Part shown: in pieces, positions 1 through 7,456 of the stretch
Layout of the letters: every line of letters starts with the position of its first letter
Numbering within the stretch: the stretch's first letter is position 1
NCBI GenBank assembly: GCA_963727495.1
Contig: CAVSGQ010000008.1
Location: 62,001 to 126,000, forward strand
Reading direction: 5' to 3'
Source of the DNA: Actinophytocola sp963727495
Lineage (GTDB): Bacteria > Actinomycetota > Actinomycetes > Mycobacteriales > Pseudonocardiaceae
DNA: 64,000 bases
Program-made: the position numbers and the translations under genes
The notes under the pieces: model-generated
Told to the model about the DNA's origin: nothing
The model's input: the letters and a program-made list of their open reading frames with translations, nothing else
The model's database searches: none

Positions 1-100
1 TCGGCTCGACCGCGTGAGAGGTCGGCTCGACCGCGTGAGGGGTCGAGTCGCCTGCGTGGCGGGTCGGGTGGGCGAGGTACGGGGTCGGGTCGGGGGCGTG
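1..100. repeat. Degenerate 20-bp tandem repeat upstream of the first gene
   Basis: The first 100 bases run as about five units of 20 bp. The first two are nearly identical (core GGTCGGCTCGACCGCGTGAG); later units keep the GGTCG start and drift. The array ends just before the ribosome-binding site of the gene at 117 and may extend left of the window. It could be a polymorphic intergenic repeat; no function can be assigned. Confidence 0.6.
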
Positions 101-116
101 ACCGCGAGGAGGTCGC

Positions 117-1163
117 ATGCTGGTGTGCGTGACCGGGGGCACCGGGTTCGTCGGTGCCCACTCGGTGGCCGAGATCGTCCGGCGCGGCCACCGCGTCCGG
201 CTTCTCGTGCGCGACAAGTCCACTGTGGACCCAGCGCTGGCGCCGCTCGGCGTGCCGGCCGGGGCGGTCGAAGTGGTCACCGGTGACGTGCTCGACGAGG
301 CGGGCGTGGCCCGGGCGGTGCGCGGCGCGGACGCCGTGCTGCACGCGGCCTCGGTCTACTCGTTCGACCCGCGGCGGCGCGCGGAGGTGCTGCGCACCAA
401 CGAGATCGGCACCGAGGTCGTGCTCGCGCAGGCGCGCCGGGCCAGGGTGGCGCGGACCGTGCACGTGTCCAGCGTGGCGGCACTGTTCGCCTCGCCGCTG
501 CGCCCGGGGCGCCGGCCGCTGGAGCCCGCCTCTCCGGTCGGCCGGTCCCGCCAGCCCTACCTCGCCGGCAAGGCCGCCGCCGAGCGCGTCGCACGCCGCC
601 ACCAGGCCGGCGGCGCGCCGGTGGCGATCAGCTACCCGCCGGCCCTGCTCGGACCGCACGACCCCAAGCTCGGCGACCAGGCCGGCCGGCTGCGCGACGT
701 GCTGCGCGGGCTGACGCCGGTCTGGCCGCTGGGCGGGTTCCCGCTCGGCGACGTCCGCGACACCGCGGCCGTGCACGCCCGGTTGCTCACCGGCGCCGGG
801 CCGGACCGCGCGTTCGGGCCGGGCCGCTACCTGAGCACCCGGCGGTACCTGCGGGCGCTGCGCGAGGTCACCGGGCGCGCGCTGCCGGCGGTGCACCTGC
901 CGGCCCGCGCGATGCTGCCGGTCGGCGCGCTCGCCGGGCTGGTGCAGCGGGTGTGGCCGTGGCACGTCCCGGCCGAGTACGGCGCGATCTACACCTGCGC
1001 CTGCGCCGCCCGGGTGAGCGACTCCGCGCCCACCGCCGGGCTGTCCCCGCGCCCGCTCACCGAGACCTTCGCCGACACCGTCGCCTGGCTGTACCGGGCG
1101 GGGCACATCAGCGAGCGCGCCGCCGGCGCGGCGGCGCGCGCACAACTCGAAGTTCCACTGTAG
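117..1163 (+). CDS. NAD-dependent epimerase/dehydratase family protein (extended SDR)
   Basis: A 348-residue Rossmann-fold protein of the extended short-chain dehydrogenase type. The dinucleotide-binding loop GGTGFVG is at residues 7-13, and a YLAGK motif near residues 148-152 fits the catalytic Tyr-x3-Lys. Family members reduce or epimerise carbonyl compounds and sugars with NAD(P)(H); the substrate cannot be read from the sequence. The ATG is chosen because GAGGAGG lies just upstream. The next gene follows after only 16 bp, so co-transcription is likely. Family sure, substrate unknown. Confidence 0.85.
   Translation: MLVCVTGGTGFVGAHSVAEIVRRGHRVRLLVRDKSTVDPALAPLGVPAGAVEVVTGDVLDEAGVARAVRGADAVLHAASVYSFDPRRRAEVLRTNEIGTEVVLAQARRARVARTVHVSSVAALFASPLRPGRRPLEPASPVGRSRQPYLAGKAAAERVARRHQAGGAPVAISYPPALLGPHDPKLGDQAGRLRDVLRGLTPVWPLGGFPLGDVRDTAAVHARLLTGAGPDRAFGPGRYLSTRRYLRALREVTGRALPAVHLPARAMLPVGALAGLVQRVWPWHVPAEYGAIYTCACAARVSDSAPTAGLSPRPLTETFADTVAWLYRAGHISERAAGAAARAQLEVPL
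218..230. repeat. Recurrent palindrome GTCCACTGTGGAC (copy 1 of 5 TCCACWGTGGA sites)
   Basis: A 13-bp palindrome inside the first gene. Its 11-bp core TCCACWGTGGA recurs exactly at 7644-7654, 8864-8874, 18911-18921 and 51769-51779, always within genes. Versions with G or C at the centre occur at 27919-27929 and 44949-44959. The copies fall in all three codon phases, so a shared peptide motif does not explain them. A DNA-level role (chromosome-organising, repair or modification motif) is inference. Confidence 0.5.
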
Positions 1164-1179
1164 ACACAGGGGGTCGGGC

Positions 1180-1896
1180 ATGGACACGCTGCACGAGATC
1201 GGCCGGCCGACGCTGCGCGGCACCAGGTCACCCAGCCACGAGTCGTACCGCCAGGTGCGGCGCAACGTGCTCGACGTCCTCTCCGCGGCGCGCGACGAGG
1301 AGGACCCGGCGGTGCCGGCGTGTCCGGGATGGACGGTGCGGGACCTGCTCGCCCACCTGACCGGCTCGGCGGCGCTGGCCATCGGGCGGATGTCCGGCTG
1401 GCCCGCGACGCACCCGTCCTCGTCGGCGGGCATGGGCGTGGCCGAGCTGCTCGAGGCGTGGGAACGGCTCGGCGCCGAGGTCGAGCTGCTGCTGTCCGAG
1501 AGCAGCGGGCGGGCCGGCAACCTGCTGGTCACCGACGCGTTCACGCACGAGCTGGACATCCGGTACGCGGTCGGCGCGGAGCTGCCCGGCGACCACCCCG
1601 CGTTCGCCGGCGGGTTCGAGGTGCTGGCCACCGGGTTCGCGGCCGCGGTGACCGCACACGCGCTGCCCGCCCTGCGGCTGTCCACGGGTGGTACACAGTG
1701 GACCGTCGGGGAGGGCGAGCCGGTGGCGACGGTCACCGCGCACCGCTACGACCTGTACCGCTCGCTGGCCGGCCGGCGCACCCCCGAGCAGATCACCGGC
1801 CTGGACTGGGACCGCGACTCGCACCGGTGGCTGCCGGCGTTCGCCTGGGGACCGTTCAGCCCGCCCGCGTCTCCCGTCGAGCGGCCCGCTTCCTGA
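1180..1896 (+). CDS. Maleylpyruvate isomerase family mycothiol-dependent-type enzyme (DinB-like fold)
   Basis: A 238-residue protein with the hallmark CPGWTVRDLLAHLTG segment (about residues 47-62) of the actinobacterial maleylpyruvate isomerase/DinB-like superfamily. The first metal-ligand His lies in that helix and the second region is DAFTHELDIRYAVG. Such proteins are four-helix metal enzymes that often use mycothiol as thiol cofactor; the actual reaction is unknown here. It follows the epimerase after 16 bp (ATG preceded by a G-rich Shine-Dalgarno) and overlaps the convergent tetR gene by 41 bp at the 3' end. Confidence 0.8.
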   Translation: MDTLHEIGRPTLRGTRSPSHESYRQVRRNVLDVLSAARDEEDPAVPACPGWTVRDLLAHLTGSAALAIGRMSGWPATHPSSSAGMGVAELLEAWERLGAEVELLLSESSGRAGNLLVTDAFTHELDIRYAVGAELPGDHPAFAGGFEVLATGFAAAVTAHALPALRLSTGGTQWTVGEGEPVATVTAHRYDLYRSLAGRRTPEQITGLDWDRDSHRWLPAFAWGPFSPPASPVERPAS

Positions 1897-2590
1897 CCGG
1901 TTTCTCGGGTTCCGGCTCGGGCTCGGGATCGGGCCCGGCGACGATCTCCGCCTCGAACCGCTCGGCCGAGCGGCGCACCGACTCGGTGGCGGCCGCCGTG
2001 CTGTCCCCCTCGCCGACCATCAGCGTGACCAGCTGCGTCTCGAAGCAGCGGTCCGCGTCGCACGGGTCGATGAGGTACTCGCCGAGCTCCAGGGTGACCA
2101 GCCCGTGCATGGCCAGCCACATGTGATGTGCGGCCACCACCTCGTCGGTGGCGCCGAACCGCCCGGCCTCGATGCAGCGCGCCGCGCACTCCACCACCCG
2201 CGCCATCGTGTACCGCCCGTACTGCCGGTCGGACTCGGAGAGCTCGAAGCCGGCCAGTGACCGGCCGCCGAACATCACCGAGTACAGGTTCGCGTCCGAC
2301 ACCGCCGTGTACCGGTAGGCCCGGCCGAACAGCGCCATGTCCGCCACCGGGTCGTCGGTCCAGGCGATGCGGTCGAAGTGCCGTGCCAGCCGGGCGAAAC
2401 CCTCGTGCACGATCTCGCGGACCAGCCCGCTCATGCTGCCGAAATGCGTGTACACCGCCATGGTCGAGGTACCGGCCTCGGTGGCGATCTTCCGCGTGGA
2501 CATCGCCTCCGGGCCCTCCTCGGCCAGCAGCCGGGCGGCGATCTGGATCAGCTCCATGCGGACTTCGGGATCACGTTGTCTGGGACTCAC
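1856..2590 (-). CDS. TetR/AcrR family transcriptional regulator
   Basis: The N-terminal helix-turn-helix is clear: LAEEGPEAMSTRKIATEAGTS then MAVYTHFGSMSGL, followed by an all-alpha ligand-binding half. The C-terminus is an unusual acidic/basic tail with a PEPEPEPE run. I chose the GTG at 2590 (244 residues, VSPRQRD...); a longer ORF would run through the promoter region. It is divergent from the small gene at 2676, and the spacer holds two inverted repeats that fit autoregulation. It overlaps the convergent upstream gene by 41 bp. Ligand unknown. Confidence 0.85.
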   Translation of the reverse strand: MSPRQRDPEVRMELIQIAARLLAEEGPEAMSTRKIATEAGTSTMAVYTHFGSMSGLVREIVHEGFARLARHFDRIAWTDDPVADMALFGRAYRYTAVSDANLYSVMFGGRSLAGFELSESDRQYGRYTMARVVECAARCIEAGRFGATDEVVAAHHMWLAMHGLVTLELGEYLIDPCDADRCFETQLVTLMVGEGDSTAAATESVRRSAERFEAEIVAGPDPEPEPEPEKPVRKRAARRETRAG

Positions 2591-2591
2591 C

Positions 2592-2641
2592 TTGACAGTG
2601 TTACATAACGCAGCTATCTTTGGTAGTAACAACGGTGTTAT
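2592..2641 (+). promoter_or_regulatory. Sigma70-type promoter with two inverted-repeat operators
   Basis: TTGACA (2592-2597), a 17-bp spacer and TATCTT (2615-2620) form a near-consensus housekeeping promoter towards the gene at 2676. The inverted repeat GTTA-CA-TAAC (2600-2609) lies inside the spacer, and a second imperfect one, GTAACAACGGTGTTAT (2626-2641), covers the expected start point. Both contain GTTA/TAAC half-sites, as expected for binding by the adjacent TetR protein. Binding itself is inferred. Confidence 0.6.
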
Positions 2642-2675
2642 GGATTAGGTCCCCCGGTCAGATAGGGCGCAGATC

Positions 2676-2996
2676 ATGAACGAACACAGTGAGCTCGGCG
2701 GCACGATCCCGCAGACCAGGTTCCGCATGGAGACCGGTCTCGACGTGCTCGACGAGTGGTCCCGGACCGCCAACCAGTCCCGCAAGAACGCGGTCTACAA
2801 GGCGCTGTTCGCGATGCAGGACGGCTCGCTGTTCCGCCGCTACCGCATCGTCGACGACTTCCAGCGGCCGAACGAGCTGTACGTGATCATCAAGAACGAC
2901 CTGGTGCTCAAGATCCGGGTCAACTCCTTCGACTCCTTCGGCATCGTGCAGATCGGGCGTCCCGCGGGCTCGCCAGAGCGACGCGCCGAGTCGTAG
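2676..2996 (+). CDS. Small conserved actinobacterial protein (DUF6235-like)
   Basis: A 106-residue soluble protein with no catalytic motif that I recognise. The core (RFRMETGLDVLDEWS ... AVYKALFAMQDGSLFRRYRIVDDFQRPNELYVI ... RVNSFDSFGIVQIG) resembles a small Pseudonocardiaceae family that I recall as DUF6235; that assignment is from memory. It is driven by the divergent promoter shared with tetR and is followed after 10 bp by the DNA ligase gene, so it may head that operon. Function unknown. Confidence 0.7.
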   Translation: MNEHSELGGTIPQTRFRMETGLDVLDEWSRTANQSRKNAVYKALFAMQDGSLFRRYRIVDDFQRPNELYVIIKNDLVLKIRVNSFDSFGIVQIGRPAGSPERRAES

Positions 2997-3006
2997 CCTG
3001 CGGGTC

Positions 3007-5052
3007 ATGGTCGACACCCTGGAGCCCGGCACCGCGCCCGCGGTTGAACCCGCGGTGGATCCGGCGGTCGCGGTGGCGTTCGACGCCCCGGAGGCCTACG
3101 CCGCGGCGATCGCCGAGATCCGGGCCGCGGCGGTGGCCTACTACCAGGGCGCCGACCCGCTGATGGACGACGCGGGCTACGACGCGCTGCTCGCCAGGGT
3201 CGCCGCCACCGAGGCGGCCCGTCCGGAGTGGAGGGTCGAGGGCTCGCCGACCTCGACCGTCGCGGCCGGCGTGCCGATCGGCGGCGACGTCCGGCACAGC
3301 GAGCCGATGCTGGGCCTGGACAACGTGTTCGGCGAGGACGGGCTGCGCAGGTGGGCCGACCGGCTGGACCGGCTGCTCGGCCACCGGGTGCACGCGTACA
3401 CGGTGGAACCCAAGATCGACGGGCTCGCGATCGCGGCCCGCTACACCGCCGGCCGGCTGGCCCTGGTCGCCACCCGCGGCGACGGCGTCTCCGGCGAGAA
3501 CGTCACCCGCATCGCCGGCCGCGCGGCCGGCCTGCCCGCCCGGCTGGCCGCGCCCGTCACGGTCGAGGTGCGCGGCGAGGTGTTCATGACCGAGGCCGAC
3601 TTCGCCGCCGCCAACGAGCTTCGGGTGGCGCACGGCGAGCCGGCGTTCGCCCACCCGCGCAGCGCCGCGGCCGGCACGCTGCGCGCCGACCAGCGGGCCT
3701 ACGCGGCTCCCCTGTCGTTCCTGGCCTACGCGGTACGCGGGCTGGACCTGCCGCACTCGGCGGCGATGGCCGAGCTGGAGCGGCTCGGCGTGGCCACCAC
3801 CCTGGGCTCGCCCGCCGGCATGACGCTGTGCTCCTCGGTGGACGAGGTCCTCGCCGCGGTCACCCGGCTCACCGGCCTTCGGCTCACCCTCGGGTTCGGT
3901 GTGGACGGTGCGGTCGTGAAGGCGGACAGCCCGGCCGACCGGGACGCGGCCGGCTCGTCGAGCCGCGCGCCGCGGTGGGGCATCTCCTACAAGTTCCCGA
4001 CCGACACCCGGACCACGACGCTGCTCGGCATCGACGTCCAGGTGGGCCGCACCGGCGTCATCACCCCGGTCGCCGTGCTGGCGCCGGTGATGATCAGCGG
4101 GGTCACCGTCACCTCCGCCACCCTGCACAACTTCGGCGACCTGGTGCGGCGCAACGTACGGGTCGGCGACACCGTGTTCGTGCGCCGCGCGGGCGACGTG
4201 ATCCCGGAGATCACCGGGGCGAAGCTGGACGAGCGGCCCGCGGACTCGGTGCCGTTCGAGCCGCCCGCCGCGTGCCCGCGCTGCGGCGGCGAGATCGACC
4301 GGTCGCAGAAGCGGTGGCGGTGCGTGCAGGGCCGGGTGTGCGGCGCGCGCCAGACGCTGGCCTACTTCGCCACCCGCGACGGCATGGACATCGAGCACCT
4401 CGGCGACCGGATCATCGACCAGCTCGTCGGCGCCGGCCTGGTCACCGACCCGGCGGACCTGTTCGACCTCGACGTGCCGACACTCGTCCGGCTGGACCGG
4501 ATGGGCGAGGTGTCCGCGGGCAAGCTGGTGGCGAGCATCCGGGGAGCGAAGGACCGGCCGCTGTCCAAGGTGCTCACCGGCCTGGGCATGCGGATGGCCG
4601 GGCGGGCGATGTGCCGCAGGCTGGCGAGCTCGTTCGGCTCGATGACCGCGCTGCTGGCCGCGTCGGTGGAGGACCTGCAGCGGGTGGAGGGCGTCGGGCC
4701 GGAACGCGCGGTCACCATCGCCGCGGAGCTGGCCGACTACCGGCCGGTGATCGAGAAGCTGATGGCCCGCGGCGTCAACACGACCGAGCCGTCCGCCGAC
4801 GTCCCGGCCGCCCTTCCGCTCAGCGGGCTCCGCGTGGTCGTGACCGGGGCGATCCCCGGCCTCACCCGCACGGAGGGCAACGAGGCGGTGGAACGGCTCG
4901 GCGGCACGGCGTCGGGCTCGGTGTCGGCGAGGACCGACCTGGTCGTCGTCGGCGAGGGCGCCGGCTCGAAGGCGGCGAAGGCCGCGGAGCTGGGCGTGCG
5001 CACCATGCCGGCCGGCGAGTTCGCCGCGCTGCTGGCGGAGCACACGTCGTGA
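3007..5052 (+). CDS. ligA: NAD-dependent DNA ligase (LigA family)
   Basis: A 681-residue ligase of the usual LigA length and domain order. After an Ala/Pro-rich N-terminus come domain Ia (YYQGADPLMDDAGYDAL) and the adenylation domain with nucleophile Lys136 in VEPKIDGLAIA. The OB fold (RAPRWGISYKFPTDT), a four-Cys zinc finger (CPRC ... C ... C), helix-hairpin-helix repeats and a C-terminal BRCT domain (LSGLRVVVTGAIPGLTR) follow. It seals nicks using NAD+. The N-terminal region and the HSEPMLGLDNVF motif differ from typical LigA, so it may be a second, accessory copy (inference). Its stop overlaps the start of the nucleoside hydrolase gene. Confidence 0.9.
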   Translation: MVDTLEPGTAPAVEPAVDPAVAVAFDAPEAYAAAIAEIRAAAVAYYQGADPLMDDAGYDALLARVAATEAARPEWRVEGSPTSTVAAGVPIGGDVRHSEPMLGLDNVFGEDGLRRWADRLDRLLGHRVHAYTVEPKIDGLAIAARYTAGRLALVATRGDGVSGENVTRIAGRAAGLPARLAAPVTVEVRGEVFMTEADFAAANELRVAHGEPAFAHPRSAAAGTLRADQRAYAAPLSFLAYAVRGLDLPHSAAMAELERLGVATTLGSPAGMTLCSSVDEVLAAVTRLTGLRLTLGFGVDGAVVKADSPADRDAAGSSSRAPRWGISYKFPTDTRTTTLLGIDVQVGRTGVITPVAVLAPVMISGVTVTSATLHNFGDLVRRNVRVGDTVFVRRAGDVIPEITGAKLDERPADSVPFEPPAACPRCGGEIDRSQKRWRCVQGRVCGARQTLAYFATRDGMDIEHLGDRIIDQLVGAGLVTDPADLFDLDVPTLVRLDRMGEVSAGKLVASIRGAKDRPLSKVLTGLGMRMAGRAMCRRLASSFGSMTALLAASVEDLQRVEGVGPERAVTIAAELADYRPVIEKLMARGVNTTEPSADVPAALPLSGLRVVVTGAIPGLTRTEGNEAVERLGGTASGSVSARTDLVVVGEGAGSKAAKAAELGVRTMPAGEFAALLAEHTS

Positions 5053-6032
5053 AGCTGGTCATCGACACCGACCCCGGGGTGGACGACGCGGTCGCGATCC
5101 TGCTGGCGGCGGCCTGCCCGGAGCTGGAGCTGCTCGGCCTGACCACGGTGTTCGGCAACTGCGCGGTCGACGTGGCCACCCGCAACGCGCTGGTGCTGCG
5201 GGACGTCGCGGGCCGGCCGGACCTGCCGGTGGCCCGCGGCGCCGCGGACCCGCTGGCCTCGCCCTACCTCGGCCCGGTGCCGCAGGTGCACGGCGCGGAC
5301 GGGATGGGCGACGTCGGCGCCCTGCCGGCCCCGTCCGGTGCGCCGGTCGCGCACAGCGCGGCGGAGTTCCTGTGCCGGACCGCGTCCGCGCACCCGGGCG
5401 AGGTGACGATCCTGGCGGTGGGCCCGCTGACCAACCTGGCGCTCGCGCTGCGGCTGCGCCCCGACCTGGACACCCTGGTGGACCGCGTGGTCGTGATGGG
5501 CGGCAACGCCCTGGTGCCCGGCAACGCCACCCCGGCGGCCGAGGCGAACATGCACGGCGACCCCGAGGCCGCCGACGTGGTGCTTGGCGCCCGCTGGCCG
5601 GTCACCATGGTCGGCCTGGACGTCACGCACAAGGTCAACCTGCGCGGTGCGGACATCGACCGCCTCACCGCCGCACCGACGCCGGCGGGCCGGCACCTGG
5701 CGCGGGCGCTGCCGCACTACCGGTCGTTCTTCGAGCGGACCAACGGCCTGGACGGCATCTACGTGCACGACCCGAGCGCGGTCGCCTACCTGGTGGACCC
5801 GGCCCTGTTCAGCACGGCGCGCTGGCCGGTGCGGGTGGAGACGCAGGGCTTCAGCCGCGGCAAGACCTGGCCCAGCCTCGGCGACACCGACACGGCTGCC
5901 CCGGCGCCGTGGCGGGACCGCCCGCTGGTCGACGTATGCGTCGACGTCGCGGCGGAGAAGGTCGTGGACCTGGTGCTGGCCCGGCTCTCACCGGCGGTCG
6001 GCGCACCGGATGCAGCGGGCGGCGGCGGGTAG
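5049..6032 (+). CDS. Inosine/uridine-preferring nucleoside hydrolase
   Basis: A 327-residue protein starting MKLVIDTDPGVDDAVAI, the DxDxxxDD calcium-binding signature of nucleoside hydrolases. VGPLTNLALAL, VMGGN and the later metal/substrate segment (IYVHDPSAVAYLVDP) are also present. It hydrolyses the N-glycosidic bond of nucleosides for salvage. The GTG start overlaps the ligase stop by 4 bp, so translation is coupled; the pairing with a ligase may reflect nucleic-acid turnover (inference). The 3' end overlaps the convergent DksA-like gene by 45 bp. Confidence 0.88.
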   Translation: MKLVIDTDPGVDDAVAILLAAACPELELLGLTTVFGNCAVDVATRNALVLRDVAGRPDLPVARGAADPLASPYLGPVPQVHGADGMGDVGALPAPSGAPVAHSAAEFLCRTASAHPGEVTILAVGPLTNLALALRLRPDLDTLVDRVVVMGGNALVPGNATPAAEANMHGDPEAADVVLGARWPVTMVGLDVTHKVNLRGADIDRLTAAPTPAGRHLARALPHYRSFFERTNGLDGIYVHDPSAVAYLVDPALFSTARWPVRVETQGFSRGKTWPSLGDTDTAAPAPWRDRPLVDVCVDVAAEKVVDLVLARLSPAVGAPDAAGGGG

Positions 6033-6329
6033 CGCGGCCAGCCGTCCGGCCGCGATCGGGCCGCCGCAGCGCACGCAGGTGCCGTAGGTTCCCGCCGCGA
6101 GCCGCGCCGCCGCGGCGTCCAGCTCGCCCAGCTCGGCGCGCGCCCGGTCGAGCAGGCCGGCGACCTGGGCCCGCTCGAAGGCCACCGTCACGCCCTCCGG
6201 GTCGTGCTCGTCGTCGCCCGCCGAGAACGCCGAGGACTCGATGATCCCGTCCAGCCGCCTGCGGAGCGCCCCGACGAGCGCGAGCGTCTCCGCGCGGCGG
6301 GCGGCCAGGCGTTCGGCGTGGTCGGTCAC
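5988..6329 (-). CDS. DksA/TraR-type zinc-finger protein
   Basis: A 113-residue protein with an N-terminal helical region and a C-terminal four-cysteine zinc finger (TCVRCGGPI ... ARCIRCADRR, residues 85-109), the DksA/TraR layout. Small actinobacterial relatives are thought to bind RNA polymerase through the secondary channel; no target is evident here. The start is taken as the GTG at 6329, because the longer frame to 6968 is only a shadow of the gene at 6460. The 3' end overlaps the nucleoside hydrolase. Confidence 0.8.
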   Translation of the reverse strand: MTDHAERLAARRAETLALVGALRRRLDGIIESSAFSAGDDEHDPEGVTVAFERAQVAGLLDRARAELGELDAAAARLAAGTYGTCVRCGGPIAAGRLAALPAAARCIRCADRR

Positions 6330-6459
6330 GCCACCACCCTGCCACGCACCAGCGCGGGTCCAGCCCACCTCCAGCCCGCACGGCATCGCGGGATAAGACA
6401 CCGCCGGACCGCCCGGCCATGCTGGTAGCAGACCTTCAGCCGGGCGAAAGGACAAGCGC

Positions 6460-7254
6460 ATGACCCAGCGGGACGTGATCGCCGACCTGACCGCCGAGGC
6501 CGCCGAGGTCGACCGGCTGCTCGACGGCCTGTCCGACGAGGACTGGGCCGCACCCACGCCGGCTCCCGGGTGGACGGTCGCCGACCAGGTCGCCCACCTG
6601 GCCTTCATCTTCCGGCTCGCGGGCACCGCCGCGTCCGATGCGGAGACGTTCACCGCGATGACCGCCGAGGTCTCCGCCGCGAACTTCGAGGCGGTCGTCA
6701 ACGGCGCGCTCGAGGAGTTCCGCGACGACCCGCCCGAGGTGCTGCGCGGCCGGTGGCGTGCCGAGCGGGATGCCGCGGTCAAGGCCCTCGCCGCCGCCCC
6801 GCCGGACCGGCCGCTGCCCTGGCTCGTCCGGCCGCTGCCGCCGGCCGTGCTCGCCTCCGCGGGGATCATGGAGACCTTCGCGCACGGGCAGGACATCGCC
6901 GACGCGCTCGGCGTCACCCGCACCCGCACCGACCGGCTCTGGCACCTCGCCTGGTTCGCCACCCTCACCTGGGACTTCGGCTACCAGGCGCGTGGCCTGG
7001 CCACCCCGGAGGTCCGGTTCCGCTACGAGCTCACCGCCCCGTCCGGCGAGGTCTGGGAGTTCGGCCCGGCCAACGCCGAGCAGCGGATCACCGGGCCGGC
7101 GGAGGATTTCTGCCTACTCGTCACCCGGCGCCGGCACCGCGACGACCTCGCGGTAACCGCCACCGGGGACACCGCGGAAGGCTGGCTCGACATCGCGCAG
7201 GCCTACCGCGGACCGGCCGGCGAGGGCCGTCGACCCGGCCAGTTCCGGGCCTGA
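6460..7254 (+). CDS. TIGR03084-type metal-binding protein (DinB/MDMPI superfamily)
   Basis: A 264-residue protein. The N-terminal half has the mycothiol-type motif APGWTVADQVAHLAF (about residues 36-50) and a second His segment METFAHGQDIADALG; the C-terminal half is a small domain (RFRYELTAPSGEVWEFGP). This matches the actinobacterial family catalogued as TIGR03084. A metal-dependent thiol-linked reaction is likely, substrate unknown. GAAAGGA precedes the ATG. A strong hairpin follows 5 bp after the stop codon. Confidence 0.8.
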   Translation: MTQRDVIADLTAEAAEVDRLLDGLSDEDWAAPTPAPGWTVADQVAHLAFIFRLAGTAASDAETFTAMTAEVSAANFEAVVNGALEEFRDDPPEVLRGRWRAERDAAVKALAAAPPDRPLPWLVRPLPPAVLASAGIMETFAHGQDIADALGVTRTRTDRLWHLAWFATLTWDFGYQARGLATPEVRFRYELTAPSGEVWEFGPANAEQRITGPAEDFCLLVTRRRHRDDLAVTATGDTAEGWLDIAQAYRGPAGEGRRPGQFRA

Positions 7255-7259
7255 CGGCG

Positions 7260-7297
7260 CCGGTCCGGCCCGCGGCGCACACCGCGGGCCGGACCGG
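7260..7297 (+). terminator. Perfect 16-bp hairpin after the TIGR03084-type gene
   Basis: CCGGTCCGGCCCGCGG (7260-7275) and its exact reverse complement (7282-7297) are separated by a 6-nt loop. There is no T tract, which is common for actinobacterial terminators. It sits immediately downstream of the stop at 7254. Confidence 0.65.
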
Positions 7298-7326
7298 ACC
7301 GGGCGTTACCTGGAAGCTCGCCTGCG

Positions 7327-7455
7327 GTCACCGCGCCGATCGCCGGCGTCACGACGCCGGAGCACGTGCCCGACGCCGTGGCGGCCGCCGACCTGCGCCT
7401 CGACGGTAACGATCTGGAGGCGCATTACGTCCCGCACGCCCAGGAGGGCTTCTGA
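7327..7455 (+). pseudogene. C-terminal remnant of an aldo/keto reductase
   Basis: Read in the frame ending at the TGA at 7453-7455, this stretch encodes VTAPIAGVTTPEHVPDAVAA, then ADLRLDGNDLEAHYVPHAQE and GF. That is the characteristic C-terminus of aldo/keto reductases (VTAPIVGAT...HLDDAVAAL...Y.PH). Just upstream the fragment TWKLACG is in another frame, consistent with an indel. No N-terminal TIM-barrel sequence remains; the preceding DNA is the hairpin and the previous gene. It is therefore a short relic. Confidence 0.7.
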
Positions 7456-7456
7456 C

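Noticed and set aside
5988..6968. A 326-residue version of the DksA-like protein
   Set aside because: The extra N-terminal part is antisense to the gene at 6460 and unlike DksA; the GTG at 6329 gives the normal length.
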